Shown in pieces: positions 34,258 through 41,495 of a stretch of 64,000 nt of DNA (positions are counted from its first letter, which is position 1; each line of letters starts with the position of its first letter). A program made the position numbers and the translations under genes. This DNA comes from CAYQOX01 sp964419335 (GTDB lineage: Bacteria > Hinthialibacterota > Hinthialibacteria > Hinthialibacterales > Hinthialibacteraceae): the NCBI GenBank assembly GCA_964419335.1, contig CAYQOX010000019.1, forward strand, positions 1 through 64,000. Reading direction: 5' to 3'. The notes under the pieces were generated by a model. That model saw only the letters and a program-made list of their open reading frames with translations, did no database searches and had not been told where the DNA came from.

Positions 34258-35145
34258 TCAGGATGATATACAGGACGAATCCTCACTTGCAAATTTATAC
34301 AATTTCTCATCACAAGTTAAAGTAATATGAAAGATTGTACCCTGAAAAGATGAAGAGTGATTAAAAAATTTTTCTCCTTTTTCATCGATTCGGCCAGAAC
34401 CTTCATTACTATACACTTCAAGTTTACCATAATTAGCACGAATAAACTCCTTTAATAAATCCAATCCGACCCCTCTGGCCATACTATTAGGAAGAGTTGT
34501 TGTTCCAGATTGAAATGCCCACTGTATGCAATTTGCCGCTGGTAACCGGTTTGAACGAGGATCCTGTCGTAAAAAGTTCCTTACATTAGCCGCAATTCCT
34601 CGTCCGAAATCGACCATTGATAAAACAAGTTCATTATTATTGGGGAAATACTGTCCACACGAAAAAACCCCAATCTCTGAAGCCGCATGCTCAAAGGCAT
34701 TATTGTATATTTCCCACATGTGACCAACAATCGCATCGCATAAACGAGGACTAATATGAAGCCAACCTCGGCCAAGCCAATAATACGTCAGATAATCCAA
34801 TATCCCATTTGCGTCTAGGGAAGAGTCCTCGCGATAATATATGGAATTCCCTGTCCAGCTAGAAGAAGGATAATCAAAATGGCCAGCAAAACCATTCTGA
34901 CATAAATTCGTCATTATATCGGAAGATAATGTACTCCAATCGAATCCGGCATGCCCCTTACGAAAAAGGATTAATCTTGCTAATCCTCCAAGAAAAACTA
35001 CCGCATTGGGACGAAGAAAACCACATTTTGAAAAATCGAAAATTACGTCCTCATAATAACCCTTTACTTGATTCCAAATCGCAAAGAGATTTTCAAAATC
35101 TTGAGGTGTATCATTGATTGTTGGTATGAAGATTCTTTTAGTCAA
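34258..35145 (-). CDS. GHKL (HSP90/histidine-kinase-like) ATPase with N-terminal STAS-like region
   Basis: A 295-residue protein. The N-terminal half (about 30-65, VIFDFSKCGFLRPNAVVFLGGL) looks STAS-like. The C-terminal half is a GHKL ATP-binding domain: N-box EIYNNAFEHA (145-154), G1 box MVDFGRGIA (177-185) and a glycine-rich RGVGLDLLKEF (about 224-234). There is no phospho-acceptor His region, so it is not a classical sensor kinase. It is the first gene of the trio, 29 bases after the persulfide-reductase gene on the same strand, so readthrough is possible. The region looks more AT-rich than its neighbours, which could mean transfer. Confidence 0.78.
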   Translation of the reverse strand: MTKRIFIPTINDTPQDFENLFAIWNQVKGYYEDVIFDFSKCGFLRPNAVVFLGGLARLILFRKGHAGFDWSTLSSDIMTNLCQNGFAGHFDYPSSSWTGNSIYYREDSSLDANGILDYLTYYWLGRGWLHISPRLCDAIVGHMWEIYNNAFEHAASEIGVFSCGQYFPNNNELVLSMVDFGRGIAANVRNFLRQDPRSNRLPAANCIQWAFQSGTTTLPNSMARGVGLDLLKEFIRANYGKLEVYSNEGSGRIDEKGEKFFNHSSSFQGTIFHITLTCDEKLYKFASEDSSCISS

Positions 35146-35174
35146 AGTTTTTTACCCAAAACCAAGAAGTCTCA

Positions 35175-36854
35175 TCATTCATCTCCATCTTTGGGATGAG
35201 GGAAAGCCTTAATGCCGCCGTCCATATATTTAACATTAGTAAAGCCTCTTTGCTTTAATAAGCGATAAGCGTTCGCGGCTCGGAGACCCACAGCACAAGA
35301 GGTAATGATTTCTTGATCTTTAGGTAACTCATCACAACATTCTTTTAATTCAGGGAGAGGGATCAATTTATAATCTTCAAAGCAGACCCTTTCCAATTCA
35401 TCAGGATTACGAACTTCAAGAAAGAGAAAGGGGCCATCCATTTCATATTTTTTTTGCACTTCGAGAGGGAGAATCCCTTCGGTTTTCTTGTGTAATTTAT
35501 TTTGCAAAACATTAGCGGCTACAATGACGTTGCCCATGGCTGGAGCAAAGGGGGGCGCATAGGCAAGATCAAGTTCGGTAAGTTGATCAACCGTGGATTT
35601 AAAATAGATAGCGGTTGCGAGCGTATCAATAACTTTATCTACATTTCCGGGTCCCCAAACTTGGGCTCCTAACACGCGACCGCTGCCGCGCTCGGCGATT
35701 ATTTTCACGACCAGTTCTTTCGATTCGGGCATATACCCAGGTTTATCGCTAAGGGGGACCACAGCCGCTTCATAGTCGAGCCCCTCTTCTTTGGCCTCAC
35801 GTTCTATCAAGCCGGTACGGGCGACAGCCATATCAAACACACGAAAAATCCCGGTGGACAAGACCCCCGGAAACTTGACATGGCCTCCAGTGACATTCAT
35901 GCCGAGAATGCGTCCTTGTTTATTCGCGGTCGAACCAAGCGGTACCCACACGGGTTTTCCGGTCACCATGTGGAGGGTTTCCACACAATCGCCTGCGGCG
36001 TAGATGTGAGGAAAGTTGGTTTGCAGGTATTCATTCACTTTGATCGCACCGGTAGGGCCAAGTTCGATCCCTGCTTCCTTGGCGAGATCGACATTAGGAC
36101 GTACTCCTACACAAAGCAGCACCATATCTGTATCAACGGTTTGATCTTCGGCGGTGACGGATTGAATTCCCGAAACCGGATCGCCATGAATTTCTTGTAA
36201 AGTAGAATTGAGAAGTACCCTCACACCGTGTTCCTCACACTTTGTTTTAATATGGGCTGCGAGATCTTCATCATAAGGTGGTGCTAATTGAGGTAATTGT
36301 TCGACCAAAGTAACTTGAATTCCACGCTGGGTGAGGGCTTCGACCATTTCCAGGCCAATATAGCCGCCTCCGACTACGACGGCTTTTTGGGCTTGACCAC
36401 TGTCGATTCTTTCCCGGATCGCCAGCGTGTCGGGAATGGTTCGAAGTTTAAAGACACCGGGGAATTCCTTACCGGGAATGGGCGGATCGATAGGAGACGC
36501 CCCGGTAGCAATCACGAGGATGTCGAAAGATTCGGTTCGTTGCTGGTCATGATTGAGATCGTGGACTTCCACCTGATTTTTATGAGGGTCAATTTTCGTC
36601 ACCCGATGTTCGGTATATACTTGTAAATCGTTGGCTTGGGAAAAGTCTTGGGCTGTGCGGGCAAGCAATTCTTCCTTGGTTTTAATTTCATCGGCGATGT
36701 AATAGGGTTCGCCACAGCCTGCGTATGAAATTAACTTTTCATCGGTAAAGAGAACAATTTCGGCCTTTGCATCTTCACGGCGGGCCTTGGCGGCGGTTTT
36801 GGTTCCCGCCGCAACACCGCCGATAATCACGATTTTTCGTGTTCGATCAGACAT
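35175..36854 (-). CDS. CoA-disulfide/persulfide reductase with C-terminal rhodanese domain
   Basis: A 559-residue flavoprotein. FAD is bound by IIGGVAAGTKTAAKARR (about 9-25). The redox-active single Cys is in ISYAGCGEPYYI (about 42-53), typical of CoA-disulfide reductases. NAD(P)H is bound by VVGGGYIGLEMVEAL, and the dimerisation domain follows. The C-terminal rhodanese domain (about 465-555) has its catalytic Cys in ITSCAVGLRAANAYRLL. Such fusions (CoADR-Rhd, Npsr) reduce polysulfides or CoA-persulfide. The start at 36854 was preferred (GGAGGA upstream); the preceding small gene overlaps it by 8 bases. It is third in an operon with DUF2892 and the small protein, divergent from an ArsR regulator. 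Confidence 0.92.
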   Translation of the reverse strand: MSDRTRKIVIIGGVAAGTKTAAKARREDAKAEIVLFTDEKLISYAGCGEPYYIADEIKTKEELLARTAQDFSQANDLQVYTEHRVTKIDPHKNQVEVHDLNHDQQRTESFDILVIATGASPIDPPIPGKEFPGVFKLRTIPDTLAIRERIDSGQAQKAVVVGGGYIGLEMVEALTQRGIQVTLVEQLPQLAPPYDEDLAAHIKTKCEEHGVRVLLNSTLQEIHGDPVSGIQSVTAEDQTVDTDMVLLCVGVRPNVDLAKEAGIELGPTGAIKVNEYLQTNFPHIYAAGDCVETLHMVTGKPVWVPLGSTANKQGRILGMNVTGGHVKFPGVLSTGIFRVFDMAVARTGLIEREAKEEGLDYEAAVVPLSDKPGYMPESKELVVKIIAERGSGRVLGAQVWGPGNVDKVIDTLATAIYFKSTVDQLTELDLAYAPPFAPAMGNVIVAANVLQNKLHKKTEGILPLEVQKKYEMDGPFLFLEVRNPDELERVCFEDYKLIPLPELKECCDELPKDQEIITSCAVGLRAANAYRLLKQRGFTNVKYMDGGIKAFPHPKDGDE

Positions 36855-37020
36855 TCGAGTCGGATTCCTCCTTTTTCTCGTTTCCACTTTCCTTTTCTTT
36901 TGGTTTCCAACCACAACTTCCGGTCATGCAGGTTGGAATACCAAAGGCGGGTAATACATACTTCATTAAAGCGAACCACACTGCGACAAGCAATAGTACT
37001 TCGAGTAAATCACGCCACAT
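36847..37020 (-). CDS. 57-residue single-span membrane protein with Cys pair (sulfur operon)
   Basis: A short gene between DUF2892 and the persulfide reductase. The product starts MWRDLLEVLLLVAVWFALMK, one membrane helix (about 4-22), followed by PTCMTGSCGW with Cys31 and Cys36 (C-x4-C) and a charged Lys/Glu tail. Its ATG lies inside the end of the DUF2892 gene (11-base overlap) and its stop overlaps the next start (ATGTCTGA), the tight packing of a translated operon gene. The membrane-edge cysteine pair suggests sulfur or thiol handling, possibly delivery to the reductase. I know no named family. Confidence 0.72.
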   Translation of the reverse strand: MWRDLLEVLLLVAVWFALMKYVLPAFGIPTCMTGSCGWKPKEKESGNEKKEESDSNV

Positions 37021-37240
37021 GATTATCCTCCGTTTGGGTCTTGGTTGAGTAGGGGCAGCCGATATTAAATTTTTTCAGTATCATCTCCAAGGGACAAAAA
37101 TTTGTAAAACCGGACTGGAACAGGTTGAGTCCCACAAAGGCTGTAAAGGCAAACCACCATGGGGAATGTAATAATCCCAAGGTTAGGCTAATAAGTACAA
37201 ATGCCCCAGCGACACTGCGAATAATTCTTTCTAGGGTCAT
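37010..37240 (-). CDS. DUF2892 (YgaP-like) inner-membrane protein
   Basis: A 76-residue protein with two membrane helices (about 8-24 and 28-45) and the family ending FVGLNLFQSGFTNFCPLEMILKKFNIGC. DUF2892 forms the membrane part of YgaP-type rhodaneses and often stands alone beside sulfur-transfer genes. It is the first gene of the persulfide operon. GGAGG lies upstream of the ATG at 37240. The Cys in FCPLE is conserved in the family. Confidence 0.9.
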   Translation of the reverse strand: MTLERIIRSVAGAFVLISLTLGLLHSPWWFAFTAFVGLNLFQSGFTNFCPLEMILKKFNIGCPYSTKTQTEDNHVA

Positions 37241-37281
37241 GGGTTAATACCTCCTCTAAAAAGGAATCCTATTTCTTGATT

Positions 37282-37315
37282 TACTATAGTATAATAGTAT
37301 AATAGAAAATAGCAA
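37282..37315 (-). promoter_or_regulatory. Promoter and ArsR-type operator of the persulfide operon
   Basis: On the minus strand, TTGCTA (37315-37310) and TATACT (37293-37288) are 16 bases apart. The 10-base palindrome TACTATAGTA (37282-37291) and a tandem AGTATAAT repeat (37288-37303) overlap the -10 box. This is the natural site for the divergent ArsR protein. Confidence 0.6.
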
Positions 37316-37354
37316 GTTTAAAAATTTTCCCTTTTCAGTCTTATGAGGTGCAGC

Positions 37355-37684
37355 ATGCGATTGAGTGATGAGGTTTTGGAATTGATAGCGCAACGGTTAA
37401 AGATTATGTCAGAAGCAAATCGCCTCAAGATTTTACAAATCCTCAAAGAAGGTGAAATGAGCGTGGGGGAGATCGCCGAGAGCACGGGCATGAAGCATGG
37501 CACTGCTTCTGCCAATTTGGTGGCCTTGCAACGGGGAGGATTGGTTAATTCAAGGCGTGAAGGGACCAAAATGCTGTACCGGATTTCGAGTGATATGGTG
37601 TTTCGTATTTGTGATGTGGTTTGCGAGTCGCTCAAGGATGAGTTTGAGCAGTTGGATGAAATGAAGCGCTCGATGGGGATGTGA
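37355..37684 (+). CDS. ArsR-family repressor (probably persulfide/thiol-responsive)
   Basis: A 109-residue winged-helix protein: MSEANRLKILQILKEGEMSVGEIAESTGMKHGTASANLVALQRGGLVNSRREG is the ArsR DNA-binding fold (about 18-70). The metal-binding CxC of classic ArsR is absent. Cys86 and Cys90 in the C-terminal helix (RICDVVCESL) are the only cysteines after the start, which recalls the dithiol sensing of SqrR/BigR/YgaV although the spacing differs. It is divergent from the DUF2892-persulfide reductase operon, its likely target. The ATG at 37355 was chosen over 37343 because GAGGTG precedes it. Confidence 0.88.
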   Translation: MRLSDEVLELIAQRLKIMSEANRLKILQILKEGEMSVGEIAESTGMKHGTASANLVALQRGGLVNSRREGTKMLYRISSDMVFRICDVVCESLKDEFEQLDEMKRSMGM

Positions 37685-37686
37685 GT

Positions 37687-38064
37687 TCATTCTTTCCATG
37701 GAAGACCCCAACGAGCGGGGCCCTTATCGCGTACGTCAAGATGAATGTAGGTAGGATAAACACCGATTCCCCCCTGGCGGAAAGCGTTAATTTGAACCGC
37801 GTGGCGTGCAATTTGCGGAGGCGTGTAGTTGGGCACATGAAAATCTGCCGCCTTGCCAAAGAGATGTTGGCTTTTGGGTCTCCCCCCGACGGTCTTATTA
37901 TGTTTGGGGCAACGATAGCCGCTGTGGATGAAGATTGGCTGCTCGAGTCGATCGCGTAACGTTTGTAATGCCTCGATCAAGCGAGAATCAACCTTTACCT
38001 TCCCGCATCCACATTGGCAGGAAAATTCTGAAGAAGAAAAATTAGGGGATAATTGTTGATTCAT
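37687..38064 (-). CDS. Peptidase M15A-type (D-Ala-D-Ala carboxypeptidase-like) protein
   Basis: A 125-residue protein with the M15A pattern: FSSSEFSCQCGCGKVKVD, HSGYRCPKHNK, SQHLFGKAADFHV (zinc His and Asp, about 66-79) and IHLDVRDKGPARWG (third His, about 108-121). The family trims peptidoglycan peptides. No signal peptide is evident, unusual for a wall enzyme; phage-derived endolysins and some YcbK-like proteins have this compact form. It is convergent with the ArsR gene, 2 bases apart. The ATG has a weak upstream site. Confidence 0.88.
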   Translation of the reverse strand: MNQQLSPNFSSSEFSCQCGCGKVKVDSRLIEALQTLRDRLEQPIFIHSGYRCPKHNKTVGGRPKSQHLFGKAADFHVPNYTPPQIARHAVQINAFRQGGIGVYPTYIHLDVRDKGPARWGLPWKE

Positions 38065-38119
38065 TTTGGTTTCACATGCTTTTAAAGACAGACCATCAAG
38101 AAAGTGAGTACTTTTTTGG

Positions 38120-38212
38120 AAAACGCCTTGGGGATGGGTTCTGCTTGTCTCCGCGCGGCCTTAAGGGCCGCTTGCTCCGAAAGCCGCTCCACACAAGCCC
38201 CTTCGGCGTTTT
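38120..38212. other. Long imperfect inverted repeat; possible structured RNA
   Basis: A 93-base element: AAAACGCC (38120-38127) pairs with GGCGTTTT (38205-38212), GGG with CCC inside it, GCTTGT (38143-38148) with ACAAGC (38193-38198), and GCGGCC/GGCCGC makes a central hairpin (about 38154-38170). It is GC-rich within an AT-rich 660-base gap. It could be a non-coding RNA, an old mobile-element end or an attC-like site; the integron core triplets do not match well. No T run follows. Confidence 0.4.
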
Positions 38213-38724
38213 GGTTCGATTCATTAGGATTGAAAAAAGTCATAGGTCTCGCTATAGAATCATGTCATGTTTCCTTTTCAATGTATCAAAAAGGACTCAA
38301 ATACAGGATGAAGCTTAAAGACTCTCATTAATGGGGAAAGTGAAGCAAAATGAAGGCGATCTTTTTGAATTATTAGTGAAAATCATCGCTTATATTTTTG
38401 TACGATTTAGAAACAAGAGTCTATTCTTCGATTTTCCTCCAGCAGCGACAATATATTAAATTGGTATCTTGTTTCAAAAAGGCGACTAATTTAGATTTCT
38501 ATGTACGTGAAAAGCTCGAATCGATGACACGCATCTCAAATTCGAAATCGCGGTCGAATCCCGGAGAGTTCATAATGAGTAAAACCATTCCCCATTCAAG
38601 AATATTATTTACCATAGTACCAAACCGTTGGTCTTAAGAAATGAATGTTCTCCCACTACCATCTTAAATATATACTATAATATATAATGATAAACATTTT
38701 TTCTACTATATTTCGAGGGAATTT
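38213..38724. other. Intergenic region, about 510 bases, no gene recognised
   Basis: AT-rich sequence between the structured element and rsmD. Short open frames exist (for example a 42-codon frame from 38331 and one at 38398-38637), but none has a ribosome site or recognisable product. It probably includes the rsmD promoter. Confidence 0.5.
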
Positions 38725-39312
38725 ATGCGCATTATCGCGGGAAAATACAAAAACCGAAAAATTTTCACTCCGGAAGGAGAAACCACGCGGCCTTTGCTTG
38801 CGCGGGTGCGAAAATCGGTGCTTGACATATTGCATCCTCATTTCGAGGGGGTGCGTTTTTTGGATATGTATTGCGGAACCGGCATTATGTCCCTGGAAGC
38901 ATTGAGCCGAGGAGCGAGTTTTGTAATGGGGATCGATCAGAATGAGGAAGCGTTAAGAGTCGCGCAACGGAATTTTGAGAAAATTTGTCCTGAAGATAAT
39001 TATAGGCTGGTGCGGGGAGATGTTTTGCTTATGCTGCCGAAACTCGCCATGCATAAAAATGAGTTTCAGATTATAGGGATTACGCCACCGTTCGGTAAGG
39101 ATTTGGCCAACCTGACGCTTGAGAAGTTAATTGAATGCCCAAATCTTTTTGGTGAAAACACGGTAGTTTTTGCTCAGCATGAAGACTCGGAAGCGATTCA
39201 ATTGAAATGGCCGCACTTAGAGCATATACGTACAAAGAACTATGGTCGCAATGTGTTTGAATTTTTCCTTCCTTGGGAAGAAAAGAAGATTACGAGTTAT
39301 CCAACGTCTTAA
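38725..39312 (+). CDS. rsmD: 16S rRNA (guanine966-N2)-methyltransferase RsmD-like
   Basis: A 195-residue class I methyltransferase: MRIIAGKYKNRKIFTPEG, RPLLARVRKSVLDIL, the SAM loop FLDMYCGTGIMSLEALSRGA (about 45-64) and IDQNEEAL. Motif IV, normally DPPY or NPPY in RsmD, reads TPPF (120-123), so the residue that contacts the target amino group is changed. N- and C-terminal halves otherwise fit RsmD. Its 3' end overlaps the convergent rdgB gene by 23 bases. The altered motif may mean a shifted or lost activity. Confidence 0.85.
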   Translation: MRIIAGKYKNRKIFTPEGETTRPLLARVRKSVLDILHPHFEGVRFLDMYCGTGIMSLEALSRGASFVMGIDQNEEALRVAQRNFEKICPEDNYRLVRGDVLLMLPKLAMHKNEFQIIGITPPFGKDLANLTLEKLIECPNLFGENTVVFAQHEDSEAIQLKWPHLEHIRTKNYGRNVFEFFLPWEEKKITSYPTS

Positions 39313-39904
39313 GAAATTCAGCCACAGCCCGTAAAGCTTTACCGCGGTGGCTGACTGCATGTTTTTGGCTGCTAGGAATTTCGGCAAATGTCTTTTTTAA
39401 TTCCCGATAAAAGAAGATTGGGTCGTAGCCAAATCCCTCATCACCAAACGGTTTGCGGGTGATATGACCCTCGACAGTGTTCTGGGTGCGGAAGAGAATC
39501 TCATCCCCATCCGCGATTACGGCGGCGCAGACAAAACGAGCGGTGCGTTGTTCATTGGGCACGTTTTCCATTTCCGAGAGAACGCGTTCGATATTTTCTT
39601 GATCGGTTGAGTCTTCTCCTTTGGCGAAACGAGCCGAGTAGATTCCCGGGGCTTTGTTAAGTGCATCAATTTCCAGCCCAGAATCCTCTGCGAGGGTGAG
39701 TAATTTCGTATATTTCGAGGCAGCGCGGGCTTTAAGTTCAGCGTTTTCCATGAAAGAATTGCCGTTTTCTTCTACATCTGGAACATTGGTAAAATCACGC
39801 AAGGTAATCACTTGCCAGTCAGACCCATCTAAGAGTTCGACAAGTTCCCTTTGTTTTTTCATATTTTTTGTTGCGATTAAAAGTGTACTATTCAACAATT
39901 TCAC
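39290..39904 (-). CDS. rdgB: XTP/dITP diphosphatase (RdgB/HAM1)
   Basis: A 204-residue nucleotide-pool cleaner with the family signatures LLIATKNMKKQRELVELL, ENGNSFMENAELKARAAS, AEDSGLEIDALNKAPGIYSARFA (about 71-93) and FGYDPIFFYRELKKTFAEI, ending KHAVSHRGKALR. It hydrolyses ITP, dITP and XTP to monophosphates. Translation starts at a GTG. It is convergent with and overlaps rsmD by 23 bases. Confidence 0.95.
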   Translation of the reverse strand: MKLLNSTLLIATKNMKKQRELVELLDGSDWQVITLRDFTNVPDVEENGNSFMENAELKARAASKYTKLLTLAEDSGLEIDALNKAPGIYSARFAKGEDSTDQENIERVLSEMENVPNEQRTARFVCAAVIADGDEILFRTQNTVEGHITRKPFGDEGFGYDPIFFYRELKKTFAEIPSSQKHAVSHRGKALRAVAEFLKTLDNS

Positions 39905-39962
39905 TTTCTTTTAATTCTTTGGTGTCACAATAGGATATAACGTTAGGACAATAAAAAGATTG

Positions 39963-40586
39963 TTATTTCACAAGCCGAGGAAACTTTCGAGCGGCACGAG
40001 GCCGTTTCATAATTTCAGTAAAGATAATACCGGTACGCATAGGATAACGTTCCGCTTGTTTCATCAAATTGACAAACGCGGGAGAATAGGCGCTAAGAAT
40101 GGTTTGAGCCGCTTCTTGTTTCGTATATTGAGTAACCGGCTTTTTAGGCTTCTGAGCTTTTGGTTTTGGCTGTGAGGTAGAGGGTTTGGGTTTGGCTTTC
40201 GGTTGAGGTTTGGGTTGAGTTTTTGGTTGAGGCTCTTCCTCCACATACACCTCTTCGGCATCTAGAAACTCACGCGCCATTTTTTCCCAGAGGGTCTCTT
40301 CTTCGGTCGGCTTGTTAACCGGTTTTGGAGCGCCATATTTGGGCACATCAGGCTGGGATTGACGGGGTTGGGATTGTGGAGGAACACGCCGCCACTCGGG
40401 TTCTGCCTCACTGGATTTCGGATAAGTGGGTGTGGGCGAGGCTTTTCTCGGTTCCCATTCAGGAGGAGGAACTTCGCCATTTTCATCACGGGTTTCATCT
40501 TCATCGGTATTTTTGCGAAGCATGGTTGCAATCCCCTGAGCTAATACAATTAATACAAATATCAAAGCCGGAATCAGTTCTTCCAT
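39963..40586 (-). CDS. Membrane-anchored proline-rich protein of unknown function
   Basis: A 207-residue protein: one N-terminal membrane helix (MEELIPALIFVLIVLAQGIATML, about 4-23), a long hydrophilic Pro/Glu/Lys/Gln linker (about 30-150) with several KPQPK-type repeats, and a C-terminal helical segment (YTKQEAAQTILSAYSPAFVNLMKQAERYP). No enzyme motif. The form suits a protein that spans space from the membrane. It is upstream of rdgB on the same strand (58 bases), so the two may be cotranscribed. A start at 40586 was preferred. Confidence 0.7.
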   Translation of the reverse strand: MEELIPALIFVLIVLAQGIATMLRKNTDEDETRDENGEVPPPEWEPRKASPTPTYPKSSEAEPEWRRVPPQSQPRQSQPDVPKYGAPKPVNKPTEEETLWEKMAREFLDAEEVYVEEEPQPKTQPKPQPKAKPKPSTSQPKPKAQKPKKPVTQYTKQEAAQTILSAYSPAFVNLMKQAERYPMRTGIIFTEIMKRPRAARKFPRLVK

Positions 40587-40757
40587 GGTTCTCTGCCCTC
40601 GTTGTTTTTTTATAGGATAGCACAAAAATGACTTTTTGCAGGGTTTTCTTTTCGTGACTTAATCATGGATGTACTCTAGTTATAGTTTTGGTAAAAAGTG
40701 TTTAAAATAATTTCGCCTTCATCGTAGATATTTTAATTTTATCAGCAAGGTTCGTCC

Positions 40758-41495
40758 ATGAAAAAAATGGAAGTAATTCCACAAAATACGTTGGGAATCA
40801 TCCCCGCGCGGGGAGGATCGAAGGGGCTTCCACGCAAGAATGTTCGGTTATTGGGAGGCATTCCATTAATCGCGCATACGATCCGGGCGGCGAAACAAAG
40901 CCATCTCGAGCACGTGGTTGTAACGACTGACGATCAGGAGATCGCTGAAACCTCAAGACAATGGGGAGCGGAAGTGCCTTTTTTAAGACCGCCGGAATAT
41001 TCACAGGATGAGAGTTCGTCGCTCTCGGTCTTGCTTCACACCTTGCGTTTTATGGAAGAAGAGGCGAATGATAGAGTGGATCATGTGGTTTTTTTGCAAC
41101 CAACCTCTCCTTTTCGCACGGGTAAACATATTGATGAAGCCTTGAAGACCTATTTATGTTCTGGGAAAACCTCATTGATCTCGGTTACCGACGTGGGTGA
41201 GTTTCATCCTTATTTTATGTTTCGATTGGAAGAGAGGAATGAATTGAAACCTTTGTATTCTATGGAACATCGTCCTTTGCGGCGCCAGGATTTACCCTCT
41301 TATTACCGGATTAACGGCGCGATTTATATTACTCATCGGAGTTACTATCGCGAGTTATCTATGGAGTCTGCGATTTTTGATTGGAACTCATTGAGTGCCT
41401 ATGTCATGGATGCACCCAGTTCTGTCGATATTAATGATTATCTCGATTTTCAAAAGGCAGAGCTTATGCTACAACGAGGAGAGAGTGAACGATGA
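40758..41495 (+). CDS. Acylneuraminate (CMP-nonulosonate) cytidylyltransferase
   Basis: A 245-residue nucleotidyltransferase with the signature GIIPARGGSKGLPRKNVRLL (about 13-32), a DDQEIAE segment (about 58-64), FLQPTSPFRTGKHID (about 112-126) and the late RINGAIYI. It activates sialic, legionaminic or a related nine-carbon acid with CTP. The exact sugar cannot be told. Its stop overlaps the start of the epimerase gene (ATGA), so the two form an operon, and a Maf-type transferase is encoded convergently next door. Confidence 0.9.
   Translation: MKKMEVIPQNTLGIIPARGGSKGLPRKNVRLLGGIPLIAHTIRAAKQSHLEHVVVTTDDQEIAETSRQWGAEVPFLRPPEYSQDESSSLSVLLHTLRFMEEEANDRVDHVVFLQPTSPFRTGKHIDEALKTYLCSGKTSLISVTDVGEFHPYFMFRLEERNELKPLYSMEHRPLRRQDLPSYYRINGAIYITHRSYYRELSMESAIFDWNSLSAYVMDAPSSVDINDYLDFQKAELMLQRGESER

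Noticed and set aside
38120..38212. Integron attC site
   Set aside because: Outline and complementary ends fit loosely, but the RYYYAAC and GTTRRRY cores do not match and no integrase or cassette is nearby.
38205..38225. tRNA T-loop-like GGTTCGATTC
   Set aside because: The flanking bases do not form a T stem and no acceptor, D or anticodon arm could be built.
38398..38637. 79-codon frame in the gap before rsmD
   Set aside because: No ribosome site, no recognisable motif and composition like the surrounding non-coding DNA.
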